A DNA stretch of 64,000 bases from GCA-003244245 sp963712995 (lineage in GTDB: Bacteria > Actinomycetota > Actinomycetes > Mycobacteriales > Pseudonocardiaceae): NCBI GenBank assembly GCA_963712995.1, contig CAVQKH010000026.1, positions 62,001 through 126,000 of the forward strand, given 5' to 3'. Shown here in pieces: positions 33,371-45,660 of this stretch. The notes under the pieces are model-generated. The model ran no database searches and was not told where the DNA came from. It worked only from the letters and a program-made list of their open reading frames with translations. Position numbers and translations under genes: made by a program. How positions within the stretch are numbered: the stretch's first letter is position 1; the number at the start of each line of letters is the position of its first letter.

Positions 33371-33874
33371 TCACCAGAGTTCGAGCAGGAAAGGGATCTC
33401 CTGGGTGGCGTACCAGGCCATCTCGTGGTCTTCGGCGTCGCCGAGCGCGAACTCGGCATCCAGATCACCGAGGTCCGCGGCGTCCACCACCGTCGCCGCG
33501 GTACGCACCGCATCCTCGGCCTGGGCCAGGTCGACGTGCACAGCGGCGACCGCGGAGGTCGGCACCGCGCCGGCGATCGTGACGGCGCCGTCGTCGAGAT
33601 CGGCGCGCAACCGCACCTGCTCGACATCGGCGGCCACCACCACCCGGCGCGGCAGCGTCGCCGGGTCATCCTCCAACTCGGCGGCCAGCAGCCGCAGAGA
33701 CGCCCGGGCAGCCTCGTTCATCGCCGCGAACTCCAGTTCCTCGGTGTCACCGGCGGCGTAGGATTCGCGGAGCATCGGGGTGACAGCGAAAGCGATACCC
33801 GAGACCGGAACCAGCTCCCCGGCGTCGACCAGCACCCGCAGCATCGTGAGCGTGGCGGGGATATAGACCCTCAT
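33371..33874 (-). CDS. Conserved actinobacterial protein (DUF6912-like)
   Basis: Predicted 167-residue soluble protein. It opens MRVYIPATLTMLRVLV and has a helical middle, EELEFAAMNEAARASLRLLA, then an acidic end, DHEMAWYATQEIPFLLELW. The family is common in actinobacteria without a known function. It is 22 bases upstream of pruA on the same strand, so it is probably co-transcribed. Confidence 0.75.
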   Translation of the reverse strand: MRVYIPATLTMLRVLVDAGELVPVSGIAFAVTPMLRESYAAGDTEELEFAAMNEAARASLRLLAAELEDDPATLPRRVVVAADVEQVRLRADLDDGAVTIAGAVPTSAVAAVHVDLAQAEDAVRTAATVVDAADLGDLDAEFALGDAEDHEMAWYATQEIPFLLELW

Positions 33875-33964
33875 ACGGACAACGACGCCTCTCCCGGTCA
33901 CGGCCTTTAAAGGTCACAGCCTCTGCTACGAGAACATCGAGCAGTACGGCCGGGCCTAGAGTAG

Positions 33965-34858
33965 ATGATCCCAACCATGATCTACAGACCGTGCGCAGGA
34001 GGCCGACACACCGTGCAGGACAGACGGACACGCCGCGGGAGCAGCGGCCCGGCCAGCCGGCAGGCCGCGAGCCCGCGGGACATCTTCATCACCGTCTACG
34101 GCCGCAAACCGGTGCTGGAGGCGCTGAGCGATCCGGCACTGACCGTCGACAAGGTGATCGTGGCCGTCGACGCCCGCGGCGACACCCTGCGGGCGATCCT
34201 CGACGCGGCAGCGCACCGGCAGGTACCGGTGCAGCGAGCCTCGGCGCACCGGGTGAAGGTGCTCGCCGGCAACGGCAGGCACGATCAGGGCGTGCTGGCG
34301 GACGTGGTGGCGCCCAGGATGCGCCCGCTGGAGGGTGCGGTGGCGGCGCTGGGCAGCCCGTCTGCGGTGCTCGTGCTCGACGCGATCACCAATCCGGCCA
34401 ACGTGGGCATGATCCTGCGCACCGCGACCGCCGCGGGAATCGCCGGGGTGGTCCTGCCCCGCCGGGGGGTACCTGCGATCGACCCGCTGGTGATCAAAGC
34501 GTCCGCGGGGGTGGCCTTTCACGCTCCGATCCTGCGCAGCGCGACCGCGGAGCAGGGCTGTGCCACGCTACGAGCCGCGGGGTTCGCGGTCCTGGGGCTG
34601 TCCGGTTCGGCTCCGGGCGCTGCCTCGCTGTTCTGCGATCCACCACCACCGCAGGTGGCCTACGTGCTGGGCAATGAGACCACCGGAGTCTCCCCCGCCG
34701 TCAGCACGCAACTGACCGGCTGGGTCAGCATCCCCATGGCAGGTGAGGTCGAATCGCTCAATGTGGCCAGCGCGGCCGCGGTGGTGTGCTTCGACTGGGC
34801 TCGTCGGCGGGCTGGGGGCTCAAGGAGTACTGCGGGGCATTCTCAAATACCGAAGTAA
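33965..34858 (+). CDS. SpoU/TrmH family RNA methyltransferase
   Basis: Predicted 297-residue RNA 2'-O-methyltransferase. A substrate-binding N-domain (VYGRKPVLEAL) is followed by the SPOUT knot: NPANVGMILRTATAAG, LGNETTGVS and IPMAGEVESLNVASAAAV. These resemble RlmB/TsnR-type 23S rRNA enzymes; the target base is not readable. Starts at 33965, 33977 or a later GTG are all possible. It is divergent from the DUF6912 gene. Confidence 0.88.
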   Translation: MIPTMIYRPCAGGRHTVQDRRTRRGSSGPASRQAASPRDIFITVYGRKPVLEALSDPALTVDKVIVAVDARGDTLRAILDAAAHRQVPVQRASAHRVKVLAGNGRHDQGVLADVVAPRMRPLEGAVAALGSPSAVLVLDAITNPANVGMILRTATAAGIAGVVLPRRGVPAIDPLVIKASAGVAFHAPILRSATAEQGCATLRAAGFAVLGLSGSAPGAASLFCDPPPPQVAYVLGNETTGVSPAVSTQLTGWVSIPMAGEVESLNVASAAAVVCFDWARRRAGGSRSTAGHSQIPK

Positions 34859-35076
34859 GCCGATCGTGCGCGGACTTCCACCCGCTTCGGCGACAGGCGC
34901 TGACAACGCTGCGTCACCTCGCGCATACTCTCCGCTACCGGGATCGTTGCCCCTCCTTCGAACCCGGTGCCCGCGGTCCCCGGCTTGCCTGCCGTGGACC
35001 GCACCCACGGCGTCTCCGGCCCCGCCGTCGATCGACCACGCTCACCGGGTGTGGTCCTACCGACGAGGAGGGTTCG

Positions 35077-35571
35077 TTGACCACGAGCATCGCCGAACCA
35101 CGTCCACAGCAGTCCCACCGGCCCGTGCTACGCCGGTTGGTGGACATCCTGCCGGCCGCGCCACCGGCGAGGTCCGAGCCGCCGCCGGCCACCGCGCTGC
35201 CGGTTACCGACCCTTCAGCGTCCGTGCTCGCCGAGCGGGTGCTGCGCGCCGCGGTGGAGACACTCGGCGGCCGGCGACCCGCTCACCAGCTCGCCACCAT
35301 GCTGCATCCTGACGCACTGGCCCAGCTCATCGCGTTGCAAGAACTGGTGGGGAACCTGACGCCGCGAGTGCACAAGGTGTTCGCCTGCCCGCAGGCCCCC
35401 GGCGTCATGGAGGTGGTTGCCGTGGTGGCGTTGAGCACCGGGGTCCGGGCGCTGGCCGCTCGCTTCGACGAGCACAGCGACGGCAGTGTCCGCCGATGGC
35501 AGTGCACGGCGCTCCAACTGCGCCTCACCGTGGGGGACATGAAGGTATGCCGAGGCCGTCGAACTCGCTGA
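35077..35571 (+). CDS. Conserved actinobacterial protein next to secA (DUF6459-like)
   Basis: Predicted 164-residue protein. A proline-rich start is followed by VLEVL-type helices (VLAERVLRAAVETLGGRRPA then HQLATMLHPDALAQL) and a beta part ending RRWQCTALQLRLTVGDMK. A similar small Rv3-type protein lies beside secA in relatives. Function unknown. TTG 35077 sits 5 bases after GAGGAGG, better than any ATG. It converges on secA with a 20-base gap. Confidence 0.7.
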   Translation: MTTSIAEPRPQQSHRPVLRRLVDILPAAPPARSEPPPATALPVTDPSASVLAERVLRAAVETLGGRRPAHQLATMLHPDALAQLIALQELVGNLTPRVHKVFACPQAPGVMEVVAVVALSTGVRALAARFDEHSDGSVRRWQCTALQLRLTVGDMKVCRGRRTR

Positions 35572-35591
35572 CGAGCTCACTTCCTGGCCGG

Positions 35592-38435
<2,844 letters not shown>

Positions 38436-38623
38436 CGTGACAGACCTCACTCGTATCGGGGCAGCGGATCGGGGCGGGGGTCGGCGGCGGGCAGCCTGTG
38501 GGGTGCCGCACGGCACGCCGGTGCCGTCTCCTCTGACTGCCATCGTATGCCCAGCGCCGGACAGTCTGTCAGCAGCGCAGGCCAACGGTGCCGATCGAGC
38601 GCCGGACGGGCGCCCACACAGCA

Positions 38624-38682
38624 CCGAGCTCGGCAGCAGGGCTACTCGCGAGGGGTCGCGGCGGCTCTGCTGCCGAGCTCGG
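38624..38682 (-). terminator. 16-bp stem after hpf
   Basis: CCGAGCTCGGCAGCAG (38624-38639) pairs with 38667-38682 around a 27-base loop. It lies just after the hpf stop and before secA on the same strand, so it may separate the two transcripts. Confidence 0.65.
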
Positions 38683-38702
38683 CTAAGAGGGCAGCGGCGG
38701 TC

Positions 38703-39467
38703 CTACACCAGCTGGATCACGCCGTAGTCGAAGCCGTGCCGGCGGTAGACCACGCTGGGCAGTCCGGAGGCGGCGTCGGAGAACAGGTAGAAATCGTGGC
38801 CCACGAGCTCCATCTCGTAGAGCGCCTCGTCGACGGTCATGGGTGTGGCGGAGTGCCGCTTACGTCTGACGACGCGACCGGGTCCGTGCGCATCCGGTGA
38901 CTGGTCATCCGGTGACTGGTCATCATCTGATTGGCACCGCTGGGTGGGCAGCTCGTAGTCGAGTCCCTGGTCGGACGCCTCGAGCAGACCCGTCGGCCGA
39001 CGTTGGCCGTTGGTCTGCCTACCGGCACCGACATCAGGGGTGGGGTCATCGTGGCTTGGGTCATAGGGGCTGGGGATCTCGGGGGTCCGGGAGATCTCGG
39101 GAGCCAGGGTCGCCGCCAGCGGCGCGGTGGCCTCGGCGACGGAGGTGGGGTGGCGGCGTCCGTAGTGCACCTTATGGCGGTCGGCGACCCGGCGCAGCCG
39201 GTTGTCCAGCTTGCTCACCGCCGCGTCCAGCGCGGCGTAGAAGTCCGCACCACACGCTTCTGCGCGGACGACCTGCCCGCGGCACCGACCGGTGATCTCC
39301 ACCCGTTGGCAGCTCTTGGACTGCCGGGGATTGCGTTCATGGAACAGCTCGACGTCGTAGTGGACGGCCTTCTGGTCATACCGTTCGACGCGGGCAAGCT
39401 TCTCGGTAACGTGCACCCGGTAATGATCGGGTACCTCGACGTTACGACCCTTCACGACAATATTCAC
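38703..39467 (-). CDS. hpf: Long-form ribosome hibernation promoting factor
   Basis: Predicted 254-residue protein that inactivates and dimerises ribosomes in stress. Residues 1-110 are the S30AE/YfiA domain (MNIVVKGRNVEVPDHYR; KLDNRLRRVADRHKVHYG). The last 60 are the dimerising domain (RHSATPMTVDEALYEMELVG then HDFYLFSDA). The linker is unusually long and Asp/Pro-rich with a DDQSPDDQSPDAHG repeat. The promoter should lie in 39468-39719, where no gene was found. Confidence 0.94.
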   Translation of the reverse strand: MNIVVKGRNVEVPDHYRVHVTEKLARVERYDQKAVHYDVELFHERNPRQSKSCQRVEITGRCRGQVVRAEACGADFYAALDAAVSKLDNRLRRVADRHKVHYGRRHPTSVAEATAPLAATLAPEISRTPEIPSPYDPSHDDPTPDVGAGRQTNGQRRPTGLLEASDQGLDYELPTQRCQSDDDQSPDDQSPDAHGPGRVVRRKRHSATPMTVDEALYEMELVGHDFYLFSDAASGLPSVVYRRHGFDYGVIQLV

Positions 39468-39719
39468 AGGGTGACCTCCTTGTGTTGTCCAATAGGGACT
39501 TCTCGACGCCGAAGAAAGTGATCGTTAGTGGGGTCATGCTGGAGCGAACGCAGCTCCGGGCCGCCCGTGATGATCACTCGACCGCCGGCGTCAGGACCAT
39601 GGCTTTCTCGCCTCCTCCCGAACACCTCAGCAATGCTGATCCCCGGACCGTAGTCCGCCCGCGGGGCGATCGCCAGAGCTTGGGGGTCGCGAGTCGCAGG
39701 GTCAACGCTGTGGTTGGTA

Positions 39720-40400
39720 TCACAGCCCCACCGGATACGACGGGGTGTGACAACCGGCCGCGGCGAGCACCACAATGGCGGGCACTGCGACACCCGTCCG
39801 GAGCAGTGCTGCGGTGCACGCCGCAGCGGTCGCGCCGGTCGTCGCGACATCGTCGACGAGCACGACGGGAGTGCCGGCGGGAGGCAGCCCGGCCCGCCGC
39901 GGCAGCACCCGGCCCGCCAGATTGGCCTGCCGGGCCGGCGCCGCCAGCCCGACCGAGTCACGCACCCCCGAGCCCATCCGCAACGCCGGCGCGACCGCTG
40001 CCGCCACCCCTGCCCGCGCCAGCACCCCAGCCGCCCGCGCCACCACCATCTCGACATGCTGCCCCCCACGCCGAACCGCCGCCGTTCCCCTTGAGGGCAC
40101 CGGCACCAGCCACATCTCGCCTACCCCGGCGCGCAAGTGGAGCAGTGCGGCGGCGAGTGCCGCGCCCAGCGGGGCGGCGAGGTCGCGGCGGCCTCGTTCC
40201 TTGTAGGACAGCAGCGCAGCGCGCAGGTGACCGTGATAAGTCCCCAGGGCGTAGACGGGTGGCCCCGCCTGGCAGCACGGTGGGTACACCCGTGCCGGGG
40301 CCCGCAGCAGCGCCTCGCAGTCGCGGCACAGCACCGCACCGGGCACCCCGCAGCCCCCGCAGTCGGCGGGCAGCAGCAGATCCAGCAGAGCACGCAACAT
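39720..40400 (-). CDS. ComF family phosphoribosyltransferase-like protein
   Basis: Predicted 226-residue protein. A zinc-type N-terminus (CGGCGVPGAVLCRDCE) is followed by a PRTase domain with the PRPP motif VVLVDDVATTGAT. ComF proteins help DNA uptake or replication restart in other bacteria; in actinobacteria the role is unproven. ATG 40400 starts it. It follows lpqB in the same direction with a 131-base gap. Confidence 0.88.
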   Translation of the reverse strand: MLRALLDLLLPADCGGCGVPGAVLCRDCEALLRAPARVYPPCCQAGPPVYALGTYHGHLRAALLSYKERGRRDLAAPLGAALAAALLHLRAGVGEMWLVPVPSRGTAAVRRGGQHVEMVVARAAGVLARAGVAAAVAPALRMGSGVRDSVGLAAPARQANLAGRVLPRRAGLPPAGTPVVLVDDVATTGATAAACTAALLRTGVAVPAIVVLAAAGCHTPSYPVGL

Positions 40401-40531
40401 CTGCTCAGCCTGCCGTGTTCTGCACGCCGGGGTGGCCAGCGGAGGCCGCCGGTGGCGCGGTTGTGCACAACGGCCCCCGCTGTCCCCACAACGGCGAGGC
40501 GGGCTTGCCCCGGCCCGCCGGCTGGGGTAGA

Positions 40532-42256
40532 TCAGCCCGGGTACAGCGGCGCCGAGCCCGCTCCGATCCCGCCGAGAAGGGGTTCCCACACCTCTTGGGT
40601 GTCCGAATACCGCCACAGTCCGGTGGCGTCCGCGACCAGCACCTCACGGCCAGGGGCGGCGACGATATCGGTCAGCGGTCCGGTCAGGTTGGTGCTGGAC
40701 AGTTGCCGGCGAGTCAGCCCGTCCACGGACACCGAGGAGACCTGCACGGACGGCCCGGCTGAGGCCACCACCAGAATCTCCGGACGCGCCCAATCCACGC
40801 TCGCGATGGGCGGCAGGTTCCCCTCACGCAGCACCTGCGGGTGGCGCAGGTTCATCTTGCCCGATTCGGTCACCACCGTAGCCACCACCAGCCGCCCACC
40901 GATCACCGCAGCCACCCGCACCCCGTCCCGGGACAACCGGAGCTGGGTAATAGGACCCAGCTGGGCCAGTTCAGTGGCGTTGACCTCGTACGGCAGCGGC
41001 GGACCGGTCCCGGAGAGCGCCACTCCCACGACCGTGCGGCCGTCGACCACGGTCCACAACTCGGTCCCCGAAGGCCGCCAGGTGGGCCGGGTCATCGTCG
41101 CCGCCGTCACCGGCGCCGGCGCCAGTTCCCCATCCGCCGGACCCACCCGCAGCTGCGGGCGGTCATCCGGGCCGGCGACAACGGCCGCCAGCAGCTCACC
41201 ACCGGGATTCGACCGGGCTGCGCTGAGCACCGTGAGCCGGCCGTCCCCGGCAGGTCCCGGCACCGGGGTGCCGTCCAGCCCGCGCAGCCGCCCACCGATG
41301 ACGACCTGGCCGGGCACGTCGGACCGCGGCCCGGTGGGCGGGGCGTAGGAGGTGATGTCCGCCGGGCGCCACTCGGCCTGCTCCAGCACCAGGGGCTCGC
41401 CATCGGCCAGCAGCCGCAGCGGCGTGGGCACCAGACCGTCCAAGGAGGCGACGATCTGCGCCGCGATCAGCCGCCGTTGCTGCTCGGGTATCCCGTCCAG
41501 ACCACTCAGGTTGATCACGGTCCGCCCGGAACGGCCGACCAGCACGTTGGACCGGGGCCGGACCCGCTCCGGGATCGCCGACCGGACCGCGCCGGTCAAC
41601 CGCTGAGACGGGCCGGCCAGCAACAGGTCCAGTACCCGTCCGGGCAACGTGGCCGCCGGTTGGGCGGGTACCCAGCGCAGGTCCGGCACCAGGGTGCCGC
41701 GGTTGGGGTCGATGAAGCTGACTCGAACCTGCCGGTAGTTGCGCTGCACAGCGGTGGCCTCGACCAGCACACCCGGTGGAGGGTTGGTGATCCGCCACTC
41801 CCCATTCTCAGTGACCACCTCGAGGGGCACGGAGAAGGCCCCGGCCGCCGAGATGAAGCTGCCATCAGCGGCGAGTACGCCCAGCCGGGAGCCGCCTACC
41901 CGGATGCGGCGGACCCCATCGGACGGGCCGGTCAACGGTGCGGCGCCGGGTGCGTCCTCGATCACGGTCACCCCGGCGTGGTCATCCCAGGCGGCCGCCG
42001 CGTTCCGGGACAGGAAGGCCCGCGCCGCGGCATGCCCGTTCGCTGAGCTACCGGTGGCCTCGATGAACTCGCGGACCAGCCGGAATGGGTCCACACCCCG
42101 CTCGGGACCGGCTGGTGGAGCCAGCTGCGAGCCCACCGGCATAGAACGCACCACCTGGATGTCGGAGCTCGCCGGGATAGCGGCGCATCCCGCCAGTACC
42201 GCGAGCCCGGCAACGGACACCGCGGCCAACCCAGTGATGAGTGAACGCCCGCGCAT
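40532..42256 (-). CDS. lpqB: Lipoprotein LpqB
   Basis: Predicted 574-residue lipoprotein partner of the MtrAB system. The signal peptide ends LAVLAGC, so Cys is lipidated. A GerMN domain lies in the first half (LPGRVLDLLLAGPSQRLTGA) and a beta-propeller-like part in the second. In mycobacteria LpqB modulates MtrB on the cell surface. The ATG at 42256 overlaps the mtrB stop (TGATG); a GTG one codon earlier is also possible. Confidence 0.93.
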   Translation of the reverse strand: MRGRSLITGLAAVSVAGLAVLAGCAAIPASSDIQVVRSMPVGSQLAPPAGPERGVDPFRLVREFIEATGSSANGHAAARAFLSRNAAAAWDDHAGVTVIEDAPGAAPLTGPSDGVRRIRVGGSRLGVLAADGSFISAAGAFSVPLEVVTENGEWRITNPPPGVLVEATAVQRNYRQVRVSFIDPNRGTLVPDLRWVPAQPAATLPGRVLDLLLAGPSQRLTGAVRSAIPERVRPRSNVLVGRSGRTVINLSGLDGIPEQQRRLIAAQIVASLDGLVPTPLRLLADGEPLVLEQAEWRPADITSYAPPTGPRSDVPGQVVIGGRLRGLDGTPVPGPAGDGRLTVLSAARSNPGGELLAAVVAGPDDRPQLRVGPADGELAPAPVTAATMTRPTWRPSGTELWTVVDGRTVVGVALSGTGPPLPYEVNATELAQLGPITQLRLSRDGVRVAAVIGGRLVVATVVTESGKMNLRHPQVLREGNLPPIASVDWARPEILVVASAGPSVQVSSVSVDGLTRRQLSSTNLTGPLTDIVAAPGREVLVADATGLWRYSDTQEVWEPLLGGIGAGSAPLYPG

Positions 42257-44094
42257 CACTGACGCCCCGGTTCAGCCGACGCCGCAGGATCCGACTCACC
42301 ATCCGGCACCGCACCGTCTGACCCCGCACCGTCTGACCCCGCACCGTTCAACACCGCACCATCAGCGCCGAGGGGGTCGGCGACAACGAGGTCGGTGCCA
42401 ACGCGAGGGTCCCGGGGGGCATCGTCGGGGCCCAGCGGCAACGGGCTGCTGGTGAACTCCGTGCCTGCGATGCGGGGCAGGGTGAGCCGGAAGGCGCTGC
42501 CCTGGCCGGGTTCCCCCCAAGCCTCCAGCCAGCCGCCGTGGAGCCGGGCGTCCTCCAGGCTGATCGACAGTCCCAGCCCGGTTCCGCCGGTCCGCCGGTC
42601 CCGCGAGGGGTCGCCGCGCCAGAACCGGGTGAACACCAGTTGCTGCTGACCTGGCTGCAATCCGACACCATGGTCGCGCACCAGCACCGCGACCGCGTGG
42701 GCGTCCGCGGCGAGGGTCAGCCGGACCGGGCGGCCCTCTCCGTGGTCCAGAGCGTTGGTGAGCAGGTTGCGCACGATCCGCTCGACCCGGCGTGGGTCGA
42801 TCTCAGCGTGCACCTCCTCGGCCGGCTGATCCAGCTCCAGCGAGGTGGCAGCGCGATCGGCCACGGCCCGCACCGAGGCCACCGCCCGAGCCACGGTGAC
42901 CCGCACGTCGACGGTGTCGAGTTGTAGCTGCGCAACGCCCCCGTCCACCCGTGAGATCTCCAGCAGGTCGACGAGCAGCGCTTCGAACCGGTCCAGCTCG
43001 CGCACCAGCAGCTCGGTTGGGCGGTGCAGCACCGGGTGCAGCCGGTCGCGCGACTCGTAGAGCAGATCAGCCGCCATCCGCACGGTGGTCAACGGGGTAC
43101 GCAGCTCGTGGGATACATCGGAGGTGAACCCGCGCTGCAACTCACCGAACTCCTCCAGCTGCCGGATCTGCCGCGCAATACTGGCGGCCATCTCGTTGAA
43201 CGAGGTGCCCAGCCGGGCGATGTCGTCCTCTCCGACCACCGGCATGCGCTCCTCGAGGTGGCCCTCGGCGAAGCGTTCGGCGACCTCGGCGGCCTGGCGG
43301 ATCGGGACCACCACCTGACGGGTCACGAGGCTGGCGATGCCCGCGATGAGCACCAGCAGCACCAACCCGCCGACCACCAGGGTGGACTGCACCAGGGTCA
43401 GCGTGCGCTGCTCAGCGGTGAGCGGGAACAGCAGGTAGAGCTGCATGGTGCGCCCCGCGCTGGCCACGGGCATGCCGACGGCCAGCATGGTCACCGCGGT
43501 CGAGCCCCGCTGCACAGTGGTGATCTTGTGGGCGAGCGCGCCGCGTTCCACCGCGGAACTCAGCACAGCGGGGACATCGTCCAGGGGCCCGATCTTCTGG
43601 CCGGTGCCGGCCTCTCCCGACGGGCCGCCACCGTCCACCAGCACCGGTTCGTAGACGCCGGCCCCGGCCGTCGCGGAGCCGGTGCCGGTCGGGTCGGGGT
43701 TGGTCAACCGGTCGACGGCGGTGGTCAGGCGACCGGCCAGCGACGCCGAGGTGGGGTCCACAGCGCCGAGCTCGGATTCGACCACGATCCTGCTGTTGTC
43801 GGCCTGGAGCAGGGCGGCCTGCGTCTTGTTCTCGATCAGCCGCTGGGCGAGCTGAGCCTGCAACACCATCCCGAGCACCAGCACGACCGTGGACGACAGC
43901 GCCACGGTGCTGCTCACCACCCGGATCTTCAAGGAGCGGCGCCACATCGAGCCGGCCACCGCGGACAGCTCACTGGCCGCCTCGGAGGCCGGACGCAGGG
44001 CGTCGGTTGCCCGGCCGGCGAGCGAGTTCACCGCGGGCTGATCCCGGCCCGCCACGGTGGGGCTCTCACGAGGTGCCGGCCTTGTACCCGACAC
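42256..44094 (-). CDS. mtrB: Sensor histidine kinase MtrB
   Basis: Predicted 612-residue membrane kinase for cell-division and envelope stress control. Transmembrane segments flank an extracytoplasmic loop (about residues 50-75 and 235-260). Then come HAMP, HisKA (FTSDVSHELRTPLTTVRMA with the acceptor His) and HATPase (RNLLTNALDHGEG; VRDHGVGL; GGTGLGLSI). The last 60 residues are a Gly/Asp-rich tail with GSDGAGSDGAVPDGE, longer than usual. It overlaps mtrA by 29 bases. Confidence 0.95.
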   Translation of the reverse strand: MSGTRPAPRESPTVAGRDQPAVNSLAGRATDALRPASEAASELSAVAGSMWRRSLKIRVVSSTVALSSTVVLVLGMVLQAQLAQRLIENKTQAALLQADNSRIVVESELGAVDPTSASLAGRLTTAVDRLTNPDPTGTGSATAGAGVYEPVLVDGGGPSGEAGTGQKIGPLDDVPAVLSSAVERGALAHKITTVQRGSTAVTMLAVGMPVASAGRTMQLYLLFPLTAEQRTLTLVQSTLVVGGLVLLVLIAGIASLVTRQVVVPIRQAAEVAERFAEGHLEERMPVVGEDDIARLGTSFNEMAASIARQIRQLEEFGELQRGFTSDVSHELRTPLTTVRMAADLLYESRDRLHPVLHRPTELLVRELDRFEALLVDLLEISRVDGGVAQLQLDTVDVRVTVARAVASVRAVADRAATSLELDQPAEEVHAEIDPRRVERIVRNLLTNALDHGEGRPVRLTLAADAHAVAVLVRDHGVGLQPGQQQLVFTRFWRGDPSRDRRTGGTGLGLSISLEDARLHGGWLEAWGEPGQGSAFRLTLPRIAGTEFTSSPLPLGPDDAPRDPRVGTDLVVADPLGADGAVLNGAGSDGAGSDGAVPDGESDPAASAEPGRQ

Positions 44095-44743
44095 CGCGTA
44101 CGGTGAGCACCACTTCAGGATGCTCAGGATCCCGCTCGATCTTGGAACGAAGCCGCTGGACGTGCACGTTGACCAGCCTGGTGTCTGCGGCGTGCCGGTA
44201 TCCCCAGACCTGCTCGAGCAACACCTCGCGGGTGAAGACGTTGCGCGGCTTGCGAGCCAGCGCCAGGAGCAGGTCGAACTCCAGCGGCGTCAACGAGATC
44301 GGCGTCCCGTCCCGGCTGACCTGATGACCGGGCACATCGATGTCGAGGTCACCGATGGTGAGTTGCTCGGCGGGTTGCGCGTCGAGCCGGCGCAGCCGGG
44401 CTCGCAACCTCGCGACCAGCTCCTGTGTCTTGGGCGGCTTGATCATGTAGTCATCGGCCCCGGACTCCAGGCCCAGCACCACGTCGACGGTGTCGCTCTT
44501 GGCGGTGAGCACCACGATCGGGATAGCGGACTCGGCGCGGATCGCCCGGCACACATCGATACCGCTCATGCCGGGCAACATCAGGTCCAGCAGCACCAGG
44601 TCCGGCTTGAGCTCACGAAACGCAGGCAACGCCTTGGGGCCCTCGGAGACCACCGCCGTCTCGAAGCCTGCCTGGCGCAGTGCGATAGACAACATCTCCG
44701 CCGCCGCAGGATCGTCCTCCACCACGAGCACACGAGCTGCCAT
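44066..44743 (-). CDS. mtrA: Response regulator MtrA
   Basis: Predicted 225-residue OmpR-class regulator. The receiver domain has the acidic pair VVEDD, the phospho-acceptor Asp in LVLLDLMLPG and the Lys in VVLTAKSD. The winged helix reads LTPLEFDLLLALARKPRNVF then TREVLLEQVWGY. MtrA controls cell-wall and replication genes in actinobacteria. It is the first gene of mtrA-mtrB-lpqB; the promoter should be in the 67 bases before it. Confidence 0.96.
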   Translation of the reverse strand: MAARVLVVEDDPAAAEMLSIALRQAGFETAVVSEGPKALPAFRELKPDLVLLDLMLPGMSGIDVCRAIRAESAIPIVVLTAKSDTVDVVLGLESGADDYMIKPPKTQELVARLRARLRRLDAQPAEQLTIGDLDIDVPGHQVSRDGTPISLTPLEFDLLLALARKPRNVFTREVLLEQVWGYRHAADTRLVNVHVQRLRSKIERDPEHPEVVLTVRGVGYKAGTS

Positions 44744-44810
44744 ACCCTATATCGTGGCACCGCGCGCGCCATTGCTCCTCTCCGGGCACGGATCGAGGTG
44801 GCACCGCGGC

Positions 44811-45470
44811 TCATCCGCGAAGCATCCGCCCGACCAACTCGCTGAATCCGCCTGCTCCCGCAGCGCCATCGGTGGTGTCGTCGAGGACGGCCCACGGCGC
44901 GAGCCAGCCATCCGCGGCGAACCCGTCATAGACCGCTGCGCACCGGGCCTGCAACCCATGGTCGGTCTCGAACTGATCCTTGCACCGCGTCGGGTCGGCC
45001 TCAGCCCGGCGGTCGGCACGCTGCGCGGCCACACTGATCGGCACCCGCAGCAGCAGTTGCACGTCAGGCACCGGTATGCCGAATCGATCCACCTCCAGTT
45101 CCCGTACCCACTCGACGAAGGGCCCCTGGGCGTCCTCGTAGAGCCGCGCCGCACCGTATGCCGCGTTGGACGCCACGTAACGATCCAGCAGCACCACGTC
45201 ATGGCTGCGGGTGAGCGCCCGCAGTTGCTCGGTGGCGTCCCGCCGGTCCAGGGCGAACAGCACGGCCATGCCGTGCACCGAGCCGGCCAGATCGCCCAGC
45301 CGCCCATGCAGCGCGTCCCGCACCAGTTCGGCGTGTATGTCAGCGTCGTACCGGGGGAACGCCATCCGGGCCACCGACGCGTTCTGCGCGCGCAGCGCCG
45401 CGGCGAGCCCGTCGGCAAGGGTCTGCTTGCCGGCCCCATCCAGCCCCTCGATGACCACCAGCCGTCCCAC
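44811..45470 (-). CDS. tmk: Thymidylate kinase
   Basis: Predicted 219-residue dTMP kinase. The P-loop is EGLDGAGKQT, the substrate region is FPRYDADIHAELVRDAL, and LLDRYVASNAAYGAAR is the DRY-type motif. The mycobacterial order tmk-mtrA-mtrB-lpqB is kept, but sahH, the next gene there, is absent. Confidence 0.93.
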   Translation of the reverse strand: MGRLVVIEGLDGAGKQTLADGLAAALRAQNASVARMAFPRYDADIHAELVRDALHGRLGDLAGSVHGMAVLFALDRRDATEQLRALTRSHDVVLLDRYVASNAAYGAARLYEDAQGPFVEWVRELEVDRFGIPVPDVQLLLRVPISVAAQRADRRAEADPTRCKDQFETDHGLQARCAAVYDGFAADGWLAPWAVLDDTTDGAAGAGGFSELVGRMLRG

Positions 45471-45660
45471 AGCAGCACACGCTATCCCGCCGTGCTGCGC
45501 GCGGAGGACGCCGTGCTGCCGGTGAATGCGCTCTGCGTACTCGGCGCGCCGCCGTCGGAGCAGTTCCGGATGGCGGTGTGGAACCTGGTCGATCCGAAGG
45601 ACGACAGACAGGACTTCACGCTCTCCTGTTCGCTATTCGTGCCGGGCACTACAGTTCGAG

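Noticed and set aside
39468..39719. Hidden gene between hpf and comF
   Set aside because: Frames here lack a start with ribosome site or any known motif; best read as the hpf promoter region.
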